A stretch of DNA of 64,000 bases from Rehmannia glutinosa (lineage: Eukaryota > Streptophyta > Magnoliopsida > Lamiales > Orobanchaceae): assembly GCA_016081115.2 (NCBI GenBank), contig JABTTQ020002610.1, forward strand, positions 434,030 to 498,029, in the 5' to 3' direction. The notes under the pieces are model-generated. The model was not told where the DNA came from. It did not search any database and was given only the letters and a program-made list of their open reading frames with translations. Shown here in pieces: positions 44,201 to 55,330 of this stretch (its first letter is position 1; every line of letters starts with the position of its first letter). The position numbers were made by a program, and so were the translations under genes.

Positions 44201-45690
44201 GCTATGAGTATGATCGTGAGTACCAGTGAACATGCACATCTTGGACTTTTCTAGTGCACGGGCTTTCTCCTCAGCCTTATCTTTCTCATTAGCTTTAATG
44301 ATGTGGAGGAGATCCAAACAATTGTCTTTGTCAAGGGCCTGTCGAACAGTTGAGACCCCAAGAAAACGAAGCAACTCTTTTTCCTCTTCAATGTACTCAG
44401 GATGATCGAACTGCATCCTTGAGTGATCAAGTTTCCATCCTTTTCAACAGAAGGTTCAGTTGTCTCTGCTGTTATACTTTCCTTAGCTATCTCGCGCACA
44501 GATGGGTCTCCAGATGGTATCTGCTGCACATCATCAGCAGACTTAGCAGTTTCATCGATTACATCAGGAGACTGCACTTCCTGAGTGTCAGCAGTCTCGG
44601 ATGCTTTCTCCAGCTGAGTTGCAGATTCAACTGTCTTCTCCAATTCAGAGTGCCTAACCAGTCTTCTTTTTCTGTGATGAACCAGAGGGACTTCTGGTTC
44701 AGATTAAGTGGTTTCATCACCGGTGGGAAATTGAGTATCCTTCTTAGATGGAGCTTCCTTTCTTGACTTGGCAGTCCTCTTCTTCCGTATGGCTGGAGAA
44801 GGAATTTGGGGTTCCTTCTCAGCCTCGGCTACACGGGCAGGGGACTCGGCTACACGGGAAGGCGACTCGACTGCAGGGGCAGGTGCATACTTTCTCTTAG
44901 CTGCAGGGGCAACCTTCTTCTTCGGAGGTGCAGGGGCAGCTTTCTTCTTAGGAGGAGGGGTAGCAGTTGTGTCCTCGTGGTCAGCTGATTCCCCATCACT
45001 TGTGTCCGCCTTCTTTGCATGGGCCCTCTTCTGGGCACCAGAGAGGTTAGCTCGGAACATCCTTTTATTGACATGGAAGGGTTTGCCATGTCGAAGGGCA
45101 ATACCCTTCACTTCCAGCAAATAGGCAATTACAAGCCCATATCCAAGAGATCCTCCAAAGGATCCATCTTCCTTAAACGTCTTATTCATCACATTCAGGC
45201 AGAGTCTGCTGTACACGAGCTCAGCCCAGTTAACCTTTTTGCCCTGCATGATCGCATCCATGACGATCAGCTTAGTCTTTGACAGTTGGTTGAAGCTGCC
45301 AAACTTCATATCAATGCACCTGGAGACGACCTCCATCAGGTTATGATAGTCGTCTCTCAGCAGTTTCTTATCAGCTGTGTAGACCACCTTGGCAGCACAC
45401 TCCGGTTTGGCTACCTCTTTCCATGCAGCAGCCATGTCTACATCAGCTTCATTAATTTCCTTTATGCCTTCCGATGGCAACAAACAGTGCTCTGCAAGGT
45501 CCTTAACATTTATTATTATGTCCTTGCGGTGGACAGAAGACTTGATCCCTTCGTCCTGCACCTCCGCGTTTACGTAGAACTGAGCTACCTCCTCAAGGTA
45601 GGTGTGGGAATACTCCATGGTTAGAGAAGCCTTGAGACCTGACTTTTCTAGTAACTCAGCGATATTCTTAACTAGAAAACCCTATTCCTC
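41243..45690 (-). pseudogene. Extra ORF downstream of pol in element D (about 1,480 codons, broken)
   Basis: The N-terminus up to about 45690 is lost by a deletion relative to E. From 45618 a 304-codon frame runs through EEVAQFYVNAEVQDEG, SKTKLIVMDAIMQGKKVNWA, LVYSRLCLNVM and GLVIAYLLEVKGIAL, the whole Transposase_32-like pattern, then a Pro/Lys/Ala repeat stretch (PPKKKAAPAPPKKK). A single TAA at 44704 interrupts a frame that stays open after it. Acidic repeats follow (44643-43161, with SAGAPAEGEALSTTARLE and EGLREVETSLGKG), then coiled-coil rich 42493-41651 (280 codons) and a Gly/Arg tail with YVDPAKKGRIYW, ending at 41243. Better preserved than E. Role unknown. Confidence 0.75.
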
Positions 45691-46014
45691 ACATTTAATG
45701 CGGCAGCATTTATATCCAATCATATGCTTACTGTGCAGCTTTTTACTGTATCGGTCATTATTACGTTGACATCATCCTTAAAAACATTTCCGCTCATTTA
45801 AAACGACTACGTTATTGTCACTTAGCTCATAAATAATTCAGCTTATATCCAAAGTGACTTAACTCTGCTTCTCTCTTCTCATCCAGTGACTTGGTTGTCA
45901 GCTAACTCGATATAACTGACTTTCCGACATGGCTGTTTCAGTTGGCTGAGTAGTGAACCTTACTCTTTTCTCATTTTCTCATCGACTATCTCTGCTGATT
46001 GAGTCTTCTGAGTG

Positions 46015-46600
46015 TTAACTCAGCTCAATTAACCCTAGCTCATTCTTGAGCTCTTCAAATCTCGATTCATAAAGGGGCTTAGTGAATATGTCAGCTAACT
46101 GCTTATCAGTTGAGATATACTCCAAAGTGATGTCTTTCTTTTCAACATGATCACTTATAAAATGATATCTGACATCAATGTGCTTTGTTCTTGAATGCAA
46201 CACAGGGTTCTGTGTGATTGCAATAGTACTAGTGTTATCATAAATAATTGGAATTTCTTTTTCTTCAATCTCATAATCTCTCAGCTATTGTCTCATCCAT
46301 AAGTCTTGGGCACAACAGCTGCCCGTAGCTATGTACTCTGGTTCAGCTATGGATGTGGCTATTGAGTTTTGCTTCTTGCTAAACAAGGAAACCAATTTAT
46401 TTACAAGCATTTGACATGTACCATAAGTACTTTTCCTACCAACTATACATCCTGCATAGTCTGAGTCTGAGTAACCAATAAGCTTGAATCCACATTCCTT
46501 TGGATACCATAAGCCAACTTCCTGGCATCCCTTCAAATATCTTAGGATTCTCTTAGCTGCAGTCATGTGGCTCTCCTTTGGTGTAGATTGAAATCTAGCA
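46015..46600 (-). pseudogene. Element D RNase H
   Basis: Seen are AAKRILRYLKG, LIGYSDSDYAGCIVGRKST, an AEPEYIATGSC block, a stop near 46285, then RTKHIDVRYHFISDHV and QLADIFTKPLYESRF, ending at 46015. The RNase H fold and C-terminal tail are recognisable; the stop makes this copy dead. Confidence 0.85.
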
Positions 46601-46611
46601 CATACACGTCA

Positions 46612-47268
46612 TCAAAGGTGATGTCTAGCTCTTGGTACGTTAAGTAGAAAGCAATGATCCAATGAGTGCTCTATATCTGGTTTGATCTCTGACCTTGCCA
46701 TCGCATCCATGTCCATCTTGGTGATGTGTTCATTGGTATTTTCCGAAGGCTTCTCTTCCATACCAAATTTCTTCATTAAATCTCTGGTGTATTTTGTTTG
46801 ACTTATGAAGGTTCCATCCTTCAATTGCTTGACTTGAAGTCCTAGGAAGAAAGTCAGCTCTCCCATCATGCTCATGTCAAATTTACCTTGCATGAGGTTA
46901 GAGAACTTATCACACAGCTCTTTATTTGTGGATCCAAAGATGATATCATCCACATATATTTGAACAAGCAGTATACTCTCTCCATCTTGAATTCTGAAGA
47001 GTGTTATGTCCACTTTGCCATTGGTGAATCCATTGTCAGTTAGAAATTGAGACAATGTATCATACCATGCTCTTGGTGCCTGTTTGAATCCATATAATGC
47101 TTTCTTGAGCTTGTACACATTATCTCCAATAGTCTTCTACTCAAAACCTGGAGGTTGTTGAACATAGACTTCTTCCTCTAGTAGTCCATTTAGAAATCCA
47201 CTCTTCATATCCATTTGATACACAGTGAAGATCTTATGTGCATCATAGACAAGAAACATCCTTATGGC
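46612..47268 (-). pseudogene. Element D reverse transcriptase, N-terminus deleted
   Basis: Begins abruptly at the LAY region (47268) with VYQMDVKSGF-type sequence, a stop at about 47138, then YKLKKALYGFKQAPRAWYD and the intact catalytic VQIYVDDIIFGST. It ends in frame disorder near 46700. The missing N-terminal half (GTKWVF...ETFAPVA) is part of the deletion that also removed the integrase core. Confidence 0.85.
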
Positions 47269-47890
47269 TTGATATGCAACAGATGTAATATCCTTGTTGA
47301 AGAAGGACTTGGCTTATCCTTGAATGAAGATTTTATTTGCTTCCCCATCTGGCATGCATCACATACACTTTCTTTCTTGTACACTGAGTCTGGTAATCCT
47401 TCCATAAGATGACTCCTTGCAAGCTTGTTGATTGTCTTGAAATTTAGATGACTCAGCTTCTTGTGCCACAACCAACTTGATTCGATTGTGCTCTTTGCTA
47501 AAAGACAAGTGCTTGGTATGGCAATAGACCAATCTACCACATACATATTTTTCTGTCTTGATCCTTGCAACACTATTTCATTTGATTCAGTATCTTTGAT
47601 CAGGCACACTCCCATATTGAATCCAACATTATAACCCTTGTCACAGAGTTGACTGATGCTTAACAGGTTGAAGTTGAGGCCTTCAATATAAACAACATCT
47701 GTGATTTCCAATCCATTCTTCTTGATAGATCTTGTGCCTTTGATTTCCCTTGGAGCCTCATTTCCTCCAAATATGACTTTTGCACCTCTAATCTCCTTGA
47801 ATCTTGACTTGTTTTTCTTGTTTCTTGTCATATGTCTGGAACAACCACTATCCATGTACCAGGTTCCTTGGCACTCAGCTGTTTCTTGAA
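47269..47890 (-). pseudogene. Element D protease and integrase zinc module
   Basis: Frame 47855-47262: the protease site DSGCSRHMT is intact, followed by KNGLEITDVVYIEGLNFNLL and the zinc module HKKLSHLNFKTI...CDACQMGKQ. The reading stops at RILHLLHI, exactly where the integrase core should start, and joins RT. Of the protease copies seen in the window, this is the only one with both the D-S-G site and the following Cys unchanged. Confidence 0.9.
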
Positions 47891-50228
47891 CCTACAATCA
47901 AGGAAATTAGTTTTTAGGTACCCATACTTGCCTGGGTCCTGAGGGGTTAGTGCTATAAGATGATCTAACCAACCTATAGCCAAAGGACTTGACTCTAAGA
48001 GGTTGCCATCTATCAGTGTCATAATCATAGTGCACACTAGCAAATTGCTTGGGGTTTTAGGTTCATACAACTGTCTCTTTATGCGTATGTCTCGTGTGTG
48101 TGTTTTAGCAATCGCTTTCTTGGGATAGTTGTGATATTTGAGTGTAGTGCTAGGGTGCATATGTGTCTTTGATAATAGCTCTTTTCCTTTTGGAATGACC
48201 TTTGCTGAGGTTTAGGTCTTTGCCATTTAGGCTTGTATTCCATCGGTCTTTGCTGATATTTTACATTGATCCAATCAACTTGGCTTGGATAGTTTCTACC
48301 ATTCCTAACATGTGTTTCTCTGACGAAACTTCTGGGGTTTTTGGTAGTTCTGTTTGTTCTTCACAAAGTACTTTCTATTTGGAGTTTGCTGAGGAACTCT
48401 GCTGGATTTTTTCTCAGGTGTCCTCTCAAAGATACTTGATCGGCTGTTTTCCTTTCCCTTTATATCCAAGGCCAATTTGTTTGTGATTGTGCTTAGGAGT
48501 GGATGTGGGTGCAGCATTTGGTGTTTTGGTTTTTGAGATGCTTCATTGCTTGAAGATCCTTTTTCCAAAATCACTTTTGGAGTTTGACTGTGCGCAAAGG
48601 AATTGAGTTCTATGCTTGCCTTATCTCCACATTCCTTTTGACACATGATAAGATCATCAAATGATTTGGATGCCTTTGTAAATGAGTCAATCATATTTTT
48701 GAGATCTTTTTCCCTCTTTTCTATGACAGCTATCTCTGCTATCATTTTGGCATTTTCAGCGTTCAGCTCTGTGTTCTCAACAACTATATGACTTAGAGTA
48801 CTCAGCTTCTTAGTCAGCTGTGAATTTTGGCTTTTGAGCTGGCTGTTTTCCTCATTTAGAAATGTGTGTGAGGATTTTATGTGTTCAAAGTCTTTCATCA
48901 TTTTGCCTAATGAATCATAAAGATCAGTGGGTGATGAAGTATGTGTATCACAATCACTATCACTTGAGTCTGAATGAGATGAGTTAGAGTGTACCTCATC
49001 TTCTTAGTCTGGTTGATCTTGTTCTTTAGCCATAAGACAGATTATGGCTTCTTCTTCAGAATCACTTGAGTAGTCAGCTTCACTACTCTCTGAGTCTGCT
49101 GCTTTCTTAGACTTAGTTGTCTCAACAGTCTCAGCAGCCAACATGGCTTTCTTCTTTTCCTATCTTTCTTTCTCTGAAGACTTTTCTTTCTTCTTCATTC
49201 CTATATTTGTTAACTGGTGGATAGGAACAATCAACTGCAAATGTCCTGGTTGTCTGCAGTTCCAACATAGGTTTTCAGCTCTTTGATCAGCTCTTTTTGT
49301 TTCTTGGGTTATCAACTCTCTGATATTCAACCCTTTGATGCTCAACTCTCTTAGGCGGCCTATCTTCCCTTGATTTAGAGGGAGCTGAATGTCTCCTGGA
49401 GGTTTCACCCTTGTTTCTTTTATAGTTCTTATTGAAGAACTTGTTGAATCTTTTAACCATTAGGGCAATCTCCTCCTGATCTATGGCTTCCTTTGGTTTA
49501 GCTCTTTTTCCATCCTTGACTATCAGTGCAGCTGTCTTGGGTACAGCTGTCTCCTCTTGATCTTTTCTTCTCAGCTCAAACTCATAGGCATTGAGGTCTA
49601 AGAATAGTTCATGGTTGGATGTTCTTGAGAGGTCCATGGAATGTCTCAGAGCCATAGTCTTCATTTCCCATTCAGTTGGGAGGCTCCTCAAGATCTTCCT
49701 AAACATCTCCTTTTGTGTGTATTTCTTCCCAAGAGCTGAAAGCTCATTTGTGATTTCAGTGAATCTTGCATCCTGCTGATCCATGGATTCACCTGCAAAC
49801 TTTTTGAAATTTTCAAATTTTTGAACAGCAACAGACAATTTATTTTCTTTAATTTGCTCTGATCCTTCGCAAATTAAAGTTAGCTTATTCCAGATTTCTT
49901 TTGTTGTTTTGCAGGATTTGACTTTGTTGAACATCGCTTTGTCCAAAGTCTTGTAGAGTATGTCCTTGGCCACATTGTCCAAGTTGTATCTCCTCATATC
50001 CTCATTAGTCCATTCAGTCCTTGGTTTTTCAACCATGGCTGGTGTTTCCTCTGCAGTTTCTTCTCCTTGGTGCAGCACTCTTGTTCTGATTGTGTTCACT
50101 TTCAATATTTTCAGTGGCCCATCCTCTATTACGAACCACATTTCATCGTGTAGAGCATATAGATGAGCCTGCATACGAATTTTCCAATCATTAAATTCTT
50201 CAACAATGAACATAGGAATGCGTGTCAA
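47890..50228 (-). pseudogene. Element D gag
   Basis: From Met 50228, a 313-codon frame with MTRIPMFIVEEFNDWKIRMQ, EIWNKLTLICEGSEQIKENK and DLNAYEFELRRKDQEETAVP (UBN2-type capsid), then the basic region. A frameshift disrupts the zinc knuckle (CWNCRQPGH is kept, the rest is displaced near 49250). A Ser/Glu-rich stretch with a stop near 49005 follows, then a strong coiled coil (48901-48600, with ENSQLKSQNSQLTKKL and AENAKMIAEIAVIEKRE) and a basic tail. The same plan as C. Confidence 0.9.
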
Positions 50229-50355
50229 ATTTGCTTAATTCCATGATAATAACTTTGCTAAAAATGAAAGATTTTGAAAATGCAAGTGTTTAAAATTTTT
50301 TGAAAAAATAAAGATCTAGTTCAGTAACCAGTGTGGAAGGCTCAATGAACCAACC

Positions 50356-50367
50356 GCTCTGATACCA
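50356..50367 (-). other. Primer binding site of element D
   Basis: Minus strand TGGTATCAGAGC, perfect complement of the initiator tRNA-Met end, two bases inside the LTR. Confidence 0.9.
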
Positions 50368-50369
50368 CT

Positions 50370-51889
50370 TGTAGGTCCCAAGGGGTGTGAGTAAGGTTTA
50401 GAAGGGGGGGTTGAATAAACCTTACCAACTTTTTGATTTTAGTCCTTTTAAGATTATTACGAGTTAACTCAAACAATTGTGTCCTTGAGGGGCGATTAAG
50501 TTGGTTATTGAAGGAGTTAGCCACTCAGATTTCGATAGATAATTTGTTGATAGAATAACTCAGATGTTTAACCTGAACTTTAACTTGGCTGTGTTGGTTT
50601 TATCAGTGGCTTAACACCCTTTTTTTATTGTTTTAAACTTATTTTAACACTTGATTTTAAGCACTTGATTATTAATCAGTTGGATAGCAAATATGAGTTT
50701 ATCAACAGATATGATGTAAGTATGCAGAAATGTAAATGTGCTGAAAAATAAATGACACAGTTAATTTTTATAGAGGTTTGAAGATGGAGTAATTCTTCTA
50801 ATCCTCTCTTCTCCAACTCCTGGACGAATCCACTATGTAAAAGATATGTTTACAAAGTGGTCAACAGTCTAGAGACAGCCTTGGTCACACAGCTGACTTC
50901 TCTTCCGGCTCGGTTTCTTCAGGCGTGCGCTTGCTACTCACTTTCTCAAGCTCTTGGATTTGATCACGAAGCCCTCCAATAACTTGATACTGGTTCGACC
51001 TTGAATCTTCCTACAATCCTCCTTGGAAAGTAGACCCCTTTTGATTCTTCAAAAGTTTCCTCTTCAACAGATTTGAAGTTGTCTTTCCTTCACAGTTTGT
51101 GTTGGATCGATTTTCTACAAGTTTCAGGCTTGAGGATTTGCTTGAATATACTTGAGAATATTGCAGGTTAATTGCTTGAATATTGCTTGCTTGTTCGTGG
51201 TTCAGGTAACCTTTTCTCAATGAAATTCCTCAGCCTTTTATAGTGAACTTTTGAAATTTTGCCCGTTGAAGAGATAAGTTGATTTCAAAAGTCATTTGTG
51301 TTCGTTGGCTTGTCTTGTTGCAATCTTTGATGTTGACATTTCCTCGTATTAAATATCTTGCATCATTGCAGCGTTTCTGACATTTGGAGCAGTGCTTCCC
51401 ATTGGTTTGTTCCTTTTGCACATAACTGGAACTAACACTTTATCTCTGACAACTTTAACTTGTTACCGTTCTGAGTAACGTTCTTGGCTTTCATCAACGG
51501 ATCTCATTCAGTTGTCTTGACTTGACTGCAGTCTTTTATTCTCCAGGTGACTTGAGTTAGTTTCCAATCATTGGATGACTCATCTGTCACTTCAACTTGA
51601 GACTTGGCTTCTTGAGTTGACTTGACTGACTCTTCATACGACTGTCTCACAGCTGATACATCTTCAGTCGAGTTCTTGATTTCCCTTCTTAGCTATACTC
51701 AGTTGTCTCACAGCGGAGTCTTCACTTAAGTCTTCAGTTGACTTCTTTTATTCCCAGGCGTAGCTGACTTGACTCAACTTTTCTAGCCCTATCTATTATA
51801 ATGTAAATTAGAAGGAAAATGGGGTGCCAACTTCCTAGTTTAAATTTTAAATGGCATCCATCAAAATCTATAAAATAAATTTCCCAACA
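50370..51889 (-). repeat. 5' LTR of element D
   Basis: About 1520 bp, with the TATA box at 51234-51242. Ends match 39423-40924. Confidence 0.95.
51234..51242 (-). promoter_or_regulatory. TATA box in the 5' LTR of element D
   Basis: Minus-strand TATAAAAGG; likely promoter of the genomic RNA. Confidence 0.65.
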
Positions 51890-51894
51890 GAGTA
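51890..51894. repeat. Target site duplication of element D, right copy (GAGTA)
   Basis: Identical to 39418-39422. Confidence 0.9.
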
Positions 51895-52153
51895 CAAGAA
51901 ACATAATCACATCATTCTTCTCTAATACCTAATAATTGGCAAATATCATTCGGAGTCCAACAAAAATGATGCCCCTTAAGAAACAAGTTCAAAGCCACGG
52001 GCTTTTTCCCAATATCAAATTCAATCCACATATCGACATAAAAATATTTCATAATTTCATCATCATACATAACAAATGGATGCTCCCATAAATACCAACC
52101 TTGAGTGACAAAAACTCCCGAATAGTAGTAAATTCATCCAAAAATATACCAAA
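51890..52153 (-). pseudogene. Extra ORF H of element G, piece 2
   Basis: Read on the minus strand: FLDEFTTIREFLSLKVG, then after a frame change WYLWEHPFVMYDDEIMKYFY, IEFDIGKKPVALNLFLKG and CWTPNDICQLLGI. The last blocks follow the same pattern as SVHRKDIIINVKDLAEHCLL of the extra ORF in D. It lies between D and the CACTA element; GAGTA and AAA mark the two joints. Confidence 0.6.
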
Positions 52154-52159
52154 CACTAC

Positions 52160-52800
52160 AACAAAAATGGTAATACACAACACAATAACGACAACGGTTA
52201 TTTGCTAAACTGTTGTATTTTATGTAATACACTACAGTTTTCAGAAGAACCGTTGTCTTTGAGCGCCCCTTTTTCGCAATTACAACGGTTATTGTCTTTG
52301 CCGTTGTCGATTAGCGGATTTTTAATTAAAACGACAACGGTGTTGACAACGGTTTAGACAAACCTTTGTATATTACCGGATTTTTTGGTAAAACAACAAC
52401 GGTTTATGGGGCGATTTGTAAATCGCCGTTTTTGGTAAGGACAATGTTTTGATTAAACCGTTGTATATTAGCTTGTTTCTAAACAACAACGGGTGTAATA
52501 ACATTTTAATAATCGTTGTATATTTTCGGATTTTTTTAAACAACAACGGATTTGTGATTTACTAAAACCATTGTAAATTAGAGCATTTTATAACGACAAT
52601 GTTTTGATGAAATCGTTTTGCATTAACGTGTTTTATAATTGACAATGGGTGTAATAAAGGTTTTAGAAAACCATTGTATATTAGTGGGCTTTTTTAAAAA
52701 CGAACGAATTTTACAACGATTTTGGAAACTAATATATATTAGCGTCTTTTTGTAAATGACGACGACTTGAAAAACCATTTGTATATAATCGTAAATATAG
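52160..52800. repeat. Left subterminal repeats of the CACTA element
   Basis: Many copies of ACAACGGTT, AACCGTTGT or near forms, spaced about 30-60 bases. Such arrays are known transposase binding sites in the CACTA superfamily. Confidence 0.8.
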
Positions 52801-52875
52801 ATTTTTATATATAAAGAGAACAAATGATTTTTAACATAATTAACAAAATAGTTCCTACTATAATTAAGTCTTAAT

Positions 52876-53403
52876 TAGGGATGTCAATTAGTCGGTATGG
52901 GTCGGGTCCGCATGGAGCCGAGACTCACCCATTAAGAAAATGCAATATATCGCCCGACCCGCCGCCTCGTCTTAGACTCATACCCACCCGACCCATACCC
53001 GTGTCTAGCGGGTAAGAACAGATTAGACCCGCTAACTTTATATATTTGGCCAAAATTGTAATATTTTTACTCAAAATAGTGAACTCAAAACTTATGATAT
53101 TTATATAATTTTGTAGATATTATATGAATTATGAGATAAATACCAACATATATTAAATCAATAGTTCTTGAACAACAATATATTCAGTCTATATATAAAT
53201 TAAACAAATTAAAATAAATAAAAATAAAATAAAAAATATATATGGGTCGGGTATGTACCAGGTCCTACCATACCCGTTACCGACCTATACCTAAAAATCA
53301 ATACCCATTACCCGTCCCATACCCATTTATTGGAGCCATACCCACCCCAAATTAGGCGGGTCTGGTTCGGGTCCGGGTCTTACCCGATCCATTGTTATCC
53401 CTA
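52876..53403. mobile_element. hAT-like non-autonomous element nested in the CACTA element
   Basis: TAGGGATGTCAAT at the left and ATTGTTATCCCTA at the right are imperfect inverted ends. The flanking 8-mers GTCTTAAT (52868-52875) and CTCTTAAT (53404-53411) match at seven of eight positions, the hAT duplication size. The interior has GGGTCGGGT and ACCCGACCC motifs near both ends. 528 bp, no protein. Confidence 0.8.
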
Positions 53404-53439
53404 CTCTTAATTATTTATTATTTTTAATATAAATATTTT

Positions 53440-53870
53440 TTTTACTTTTATTAGCAGCAAAACACGCTCTAATCTTTGAGAAGGAAAACAACACGTCTCT
53501 AATCTCTGAGAAGAAAAAACAAACACACGTCTTTATCTTTCACATTCACACAAGTGGTTGGTTCCAAAAAAAATTACTCGTCTTCTCCGGAAAGCAGAAA
53601 TCTCCTCAAGTTCGCCCGTTGCTCCTCGCTTCTCCAACATATCTGCTGCTCGTCGTCTGACGCACACCGGTACACCACCACCGTGGGCTAACGTGTCGCT
53701 GCTGCTTGTTTATTTGTTATACACAAGGTATCCCAAAATCCCTAAATTAGAAAATCCTAGACTCCAAATCTAATCCTAATTAATCCAAACCTAATTAATC
53801 TTTTGTTAGACTCCATTGTGATCTACTATTGTGAATTTTTGATTTTATTATATGTGATTTTCTTTGTTGA
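53440..53870 (+). other. Possible captured gene 5' end inside the CACTA element
   Basis: A purine-rich leader with two 'ctaatctttgagaagg'-like copies is followed by a codon-like CT/GC-rich frame (53558-53773, with KAEISSSSPVAPRFS). A GT-type splice donor-like 'acaaggtatcc' at about 53727 and T-rich, intron-like sequence follow. This looks like a 5' untranslated or first exon plus intron of a host gene. The gene is not recognised. Confidence 0.35.
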
Positions 53871-53911
53871 ATGTGGTTGGTGGTTTTATTTTTATCGTTA
53901 ATAATATTGTG

Positions 53912-55330
53912 TTTCTATTTTTTGGTTTTTCTGGGTTCTCGTTTGGCATGTTTTCGGTCCTTTTGAGTTTTTTTCATTATATCTCCTATTTTGAAGTGGG
54001 TTTTTGTCTTGGTTAGAATGATTAATAGCAAATTAATCCAATTATTTATGTTATTAGTGTGGTCGTTCTTGAGGTTCTTTGTGTGATAATAGGTTGTGCT
54101 TTTTCTATTAGAAAGTCTTTGAAAGTTTTAAGACCTAAGTTAATGTGGTCGGTAATAGCTTTTCTTTCATATATTTTTGCTAATTGTTATACCAAAGTGT
54201 TGGATTTTTTTTGAGGCAAGTGTCGAATGAATATCCAATCGATTCTCGCCTAAAGAAGCATACACATTCTTTTTTATTTTAAATTTTCCCCCTCCCATCA
54301 AATTCTATGCTTAAGTTTCATAGCTTTTCCGGAGGAATGTCCGAAAAGCTAGGGTTGCTGATTAATATCGAGATACCAATTCACCTTAAACAACGTAACA
54401 TAGGAATTTTCATATTACTATCGATCACCATTTACTTTACCTGCGTACGCAAACAAAACTAAAATATTCATTGAATAAATAAAAGAAAAACACAAAGAAA
54501 AGAAAATGGGATTTGTTAGGCATAGCAAGGCCTTCCGTGTGTGATAAAACAAGACCACTGACCATATATATATATATATTATGTATATTATCTTTTACCT
54601 TTTATTGTTGTAGTAAAGTTGCACCTTCTCTTTGACCTTGGCCCTTAGATGTTCTTGATCAATCTAAACTGCTATACAAACATTTGGTTGAGTAGTGATG
54701 ATTTATCTGTACTCATTTTCCTATATACATGAGTTTAACTATCAAATTTTTGGCATTTTTAACCATTTTAAAAATGTCAAGAATGTTGTTGGCATGGTGA
54801 ACAAGAATAGAAGGCCAGTTACAATGAATAAGATATCACAAAACACATGTGACGACACATCGCAACATTATGATTCATGAACTAGGTAAGGTCTAATTAA
54901 TTTTTTTTTTAAGGACAATCCATTTATTAGGGACTTGTTTTTAGTGATGAATATGTTTTGTATTTGGAGTGCTTTTGCATACTAGAAAGAGGGATTAATT
55001 CTTCTATAAAAGTTTAACTTGGGACTATTGACTCAAACGTTTTACATATGAATTTTATAAGAGCATATCTTCTTTCATAGGTGGTTATATTTTTTCTTAA
55101 GATTTTTTTTTCTTTTGGGAAACAATGGGGTTAGCTAGTGGTATATATTAGGTGGAAAGTGGCAATTTGATAATTTTATGTTTCTATTGTTTGGTTTTTC
55201 TGGCTTGTTCCTTTAGCATGCTTCTCGTTCTTTTCGAGTTTTTGATGATATCTTCCTATTTTGAAATGGGTTTTTATCTTGGCTAGAATAATTAATAGCA
55301 AATTAATCTGAATATATATGTTGTTAGTAC
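53912..55330. repeat. Duplicated intron-like segment of about 150 bp inside the CACTA element
   Basis: 53912-54055 and 55181-55325 share 'tttggtttttctgg', 'cctattttgaa', 'tgggtttttgtcttgg' or 'tatcttggc', and 'attaatagcaaattaatc'. About 1.27 kb apart, same orientation, roughly four-fifths alike by eye. Confidence 0.75.

Larger units (their letters stand above)
39423..51889 (-). mobile_element. Element D: near full-length L2-family Sirevirus lacking the integrase core
   Basis: A 12.47-kb element with two LTRs of about 1.5 kb, perfect target duplication GAGTA, intact primer site and purine tract. Minus-strand order is gag, protease, integrase zinc module, RT, RNase H, extra ORF. Near 47268 the integrase zinc module joins directly to the middle of RT, so the D-D-E core and the RT N-terminus are deleted. 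It is inserted in ORF H of element G. Confidence 0.95.

Noticed and set aside
50356..50367. TGGTATCAGAGC considered as part of a tRNA gene
   Set aside because: Only the 12-base primer match is present next to an LTR; no cloverleaf sequence follows. The same applies at 13254, 21161 and 61965.
54695..54880. 61-codon plus-strand frame inside the CACTA element
   Set aside because: AT-rich, no motif, no sign of splicing partners; probably chance.
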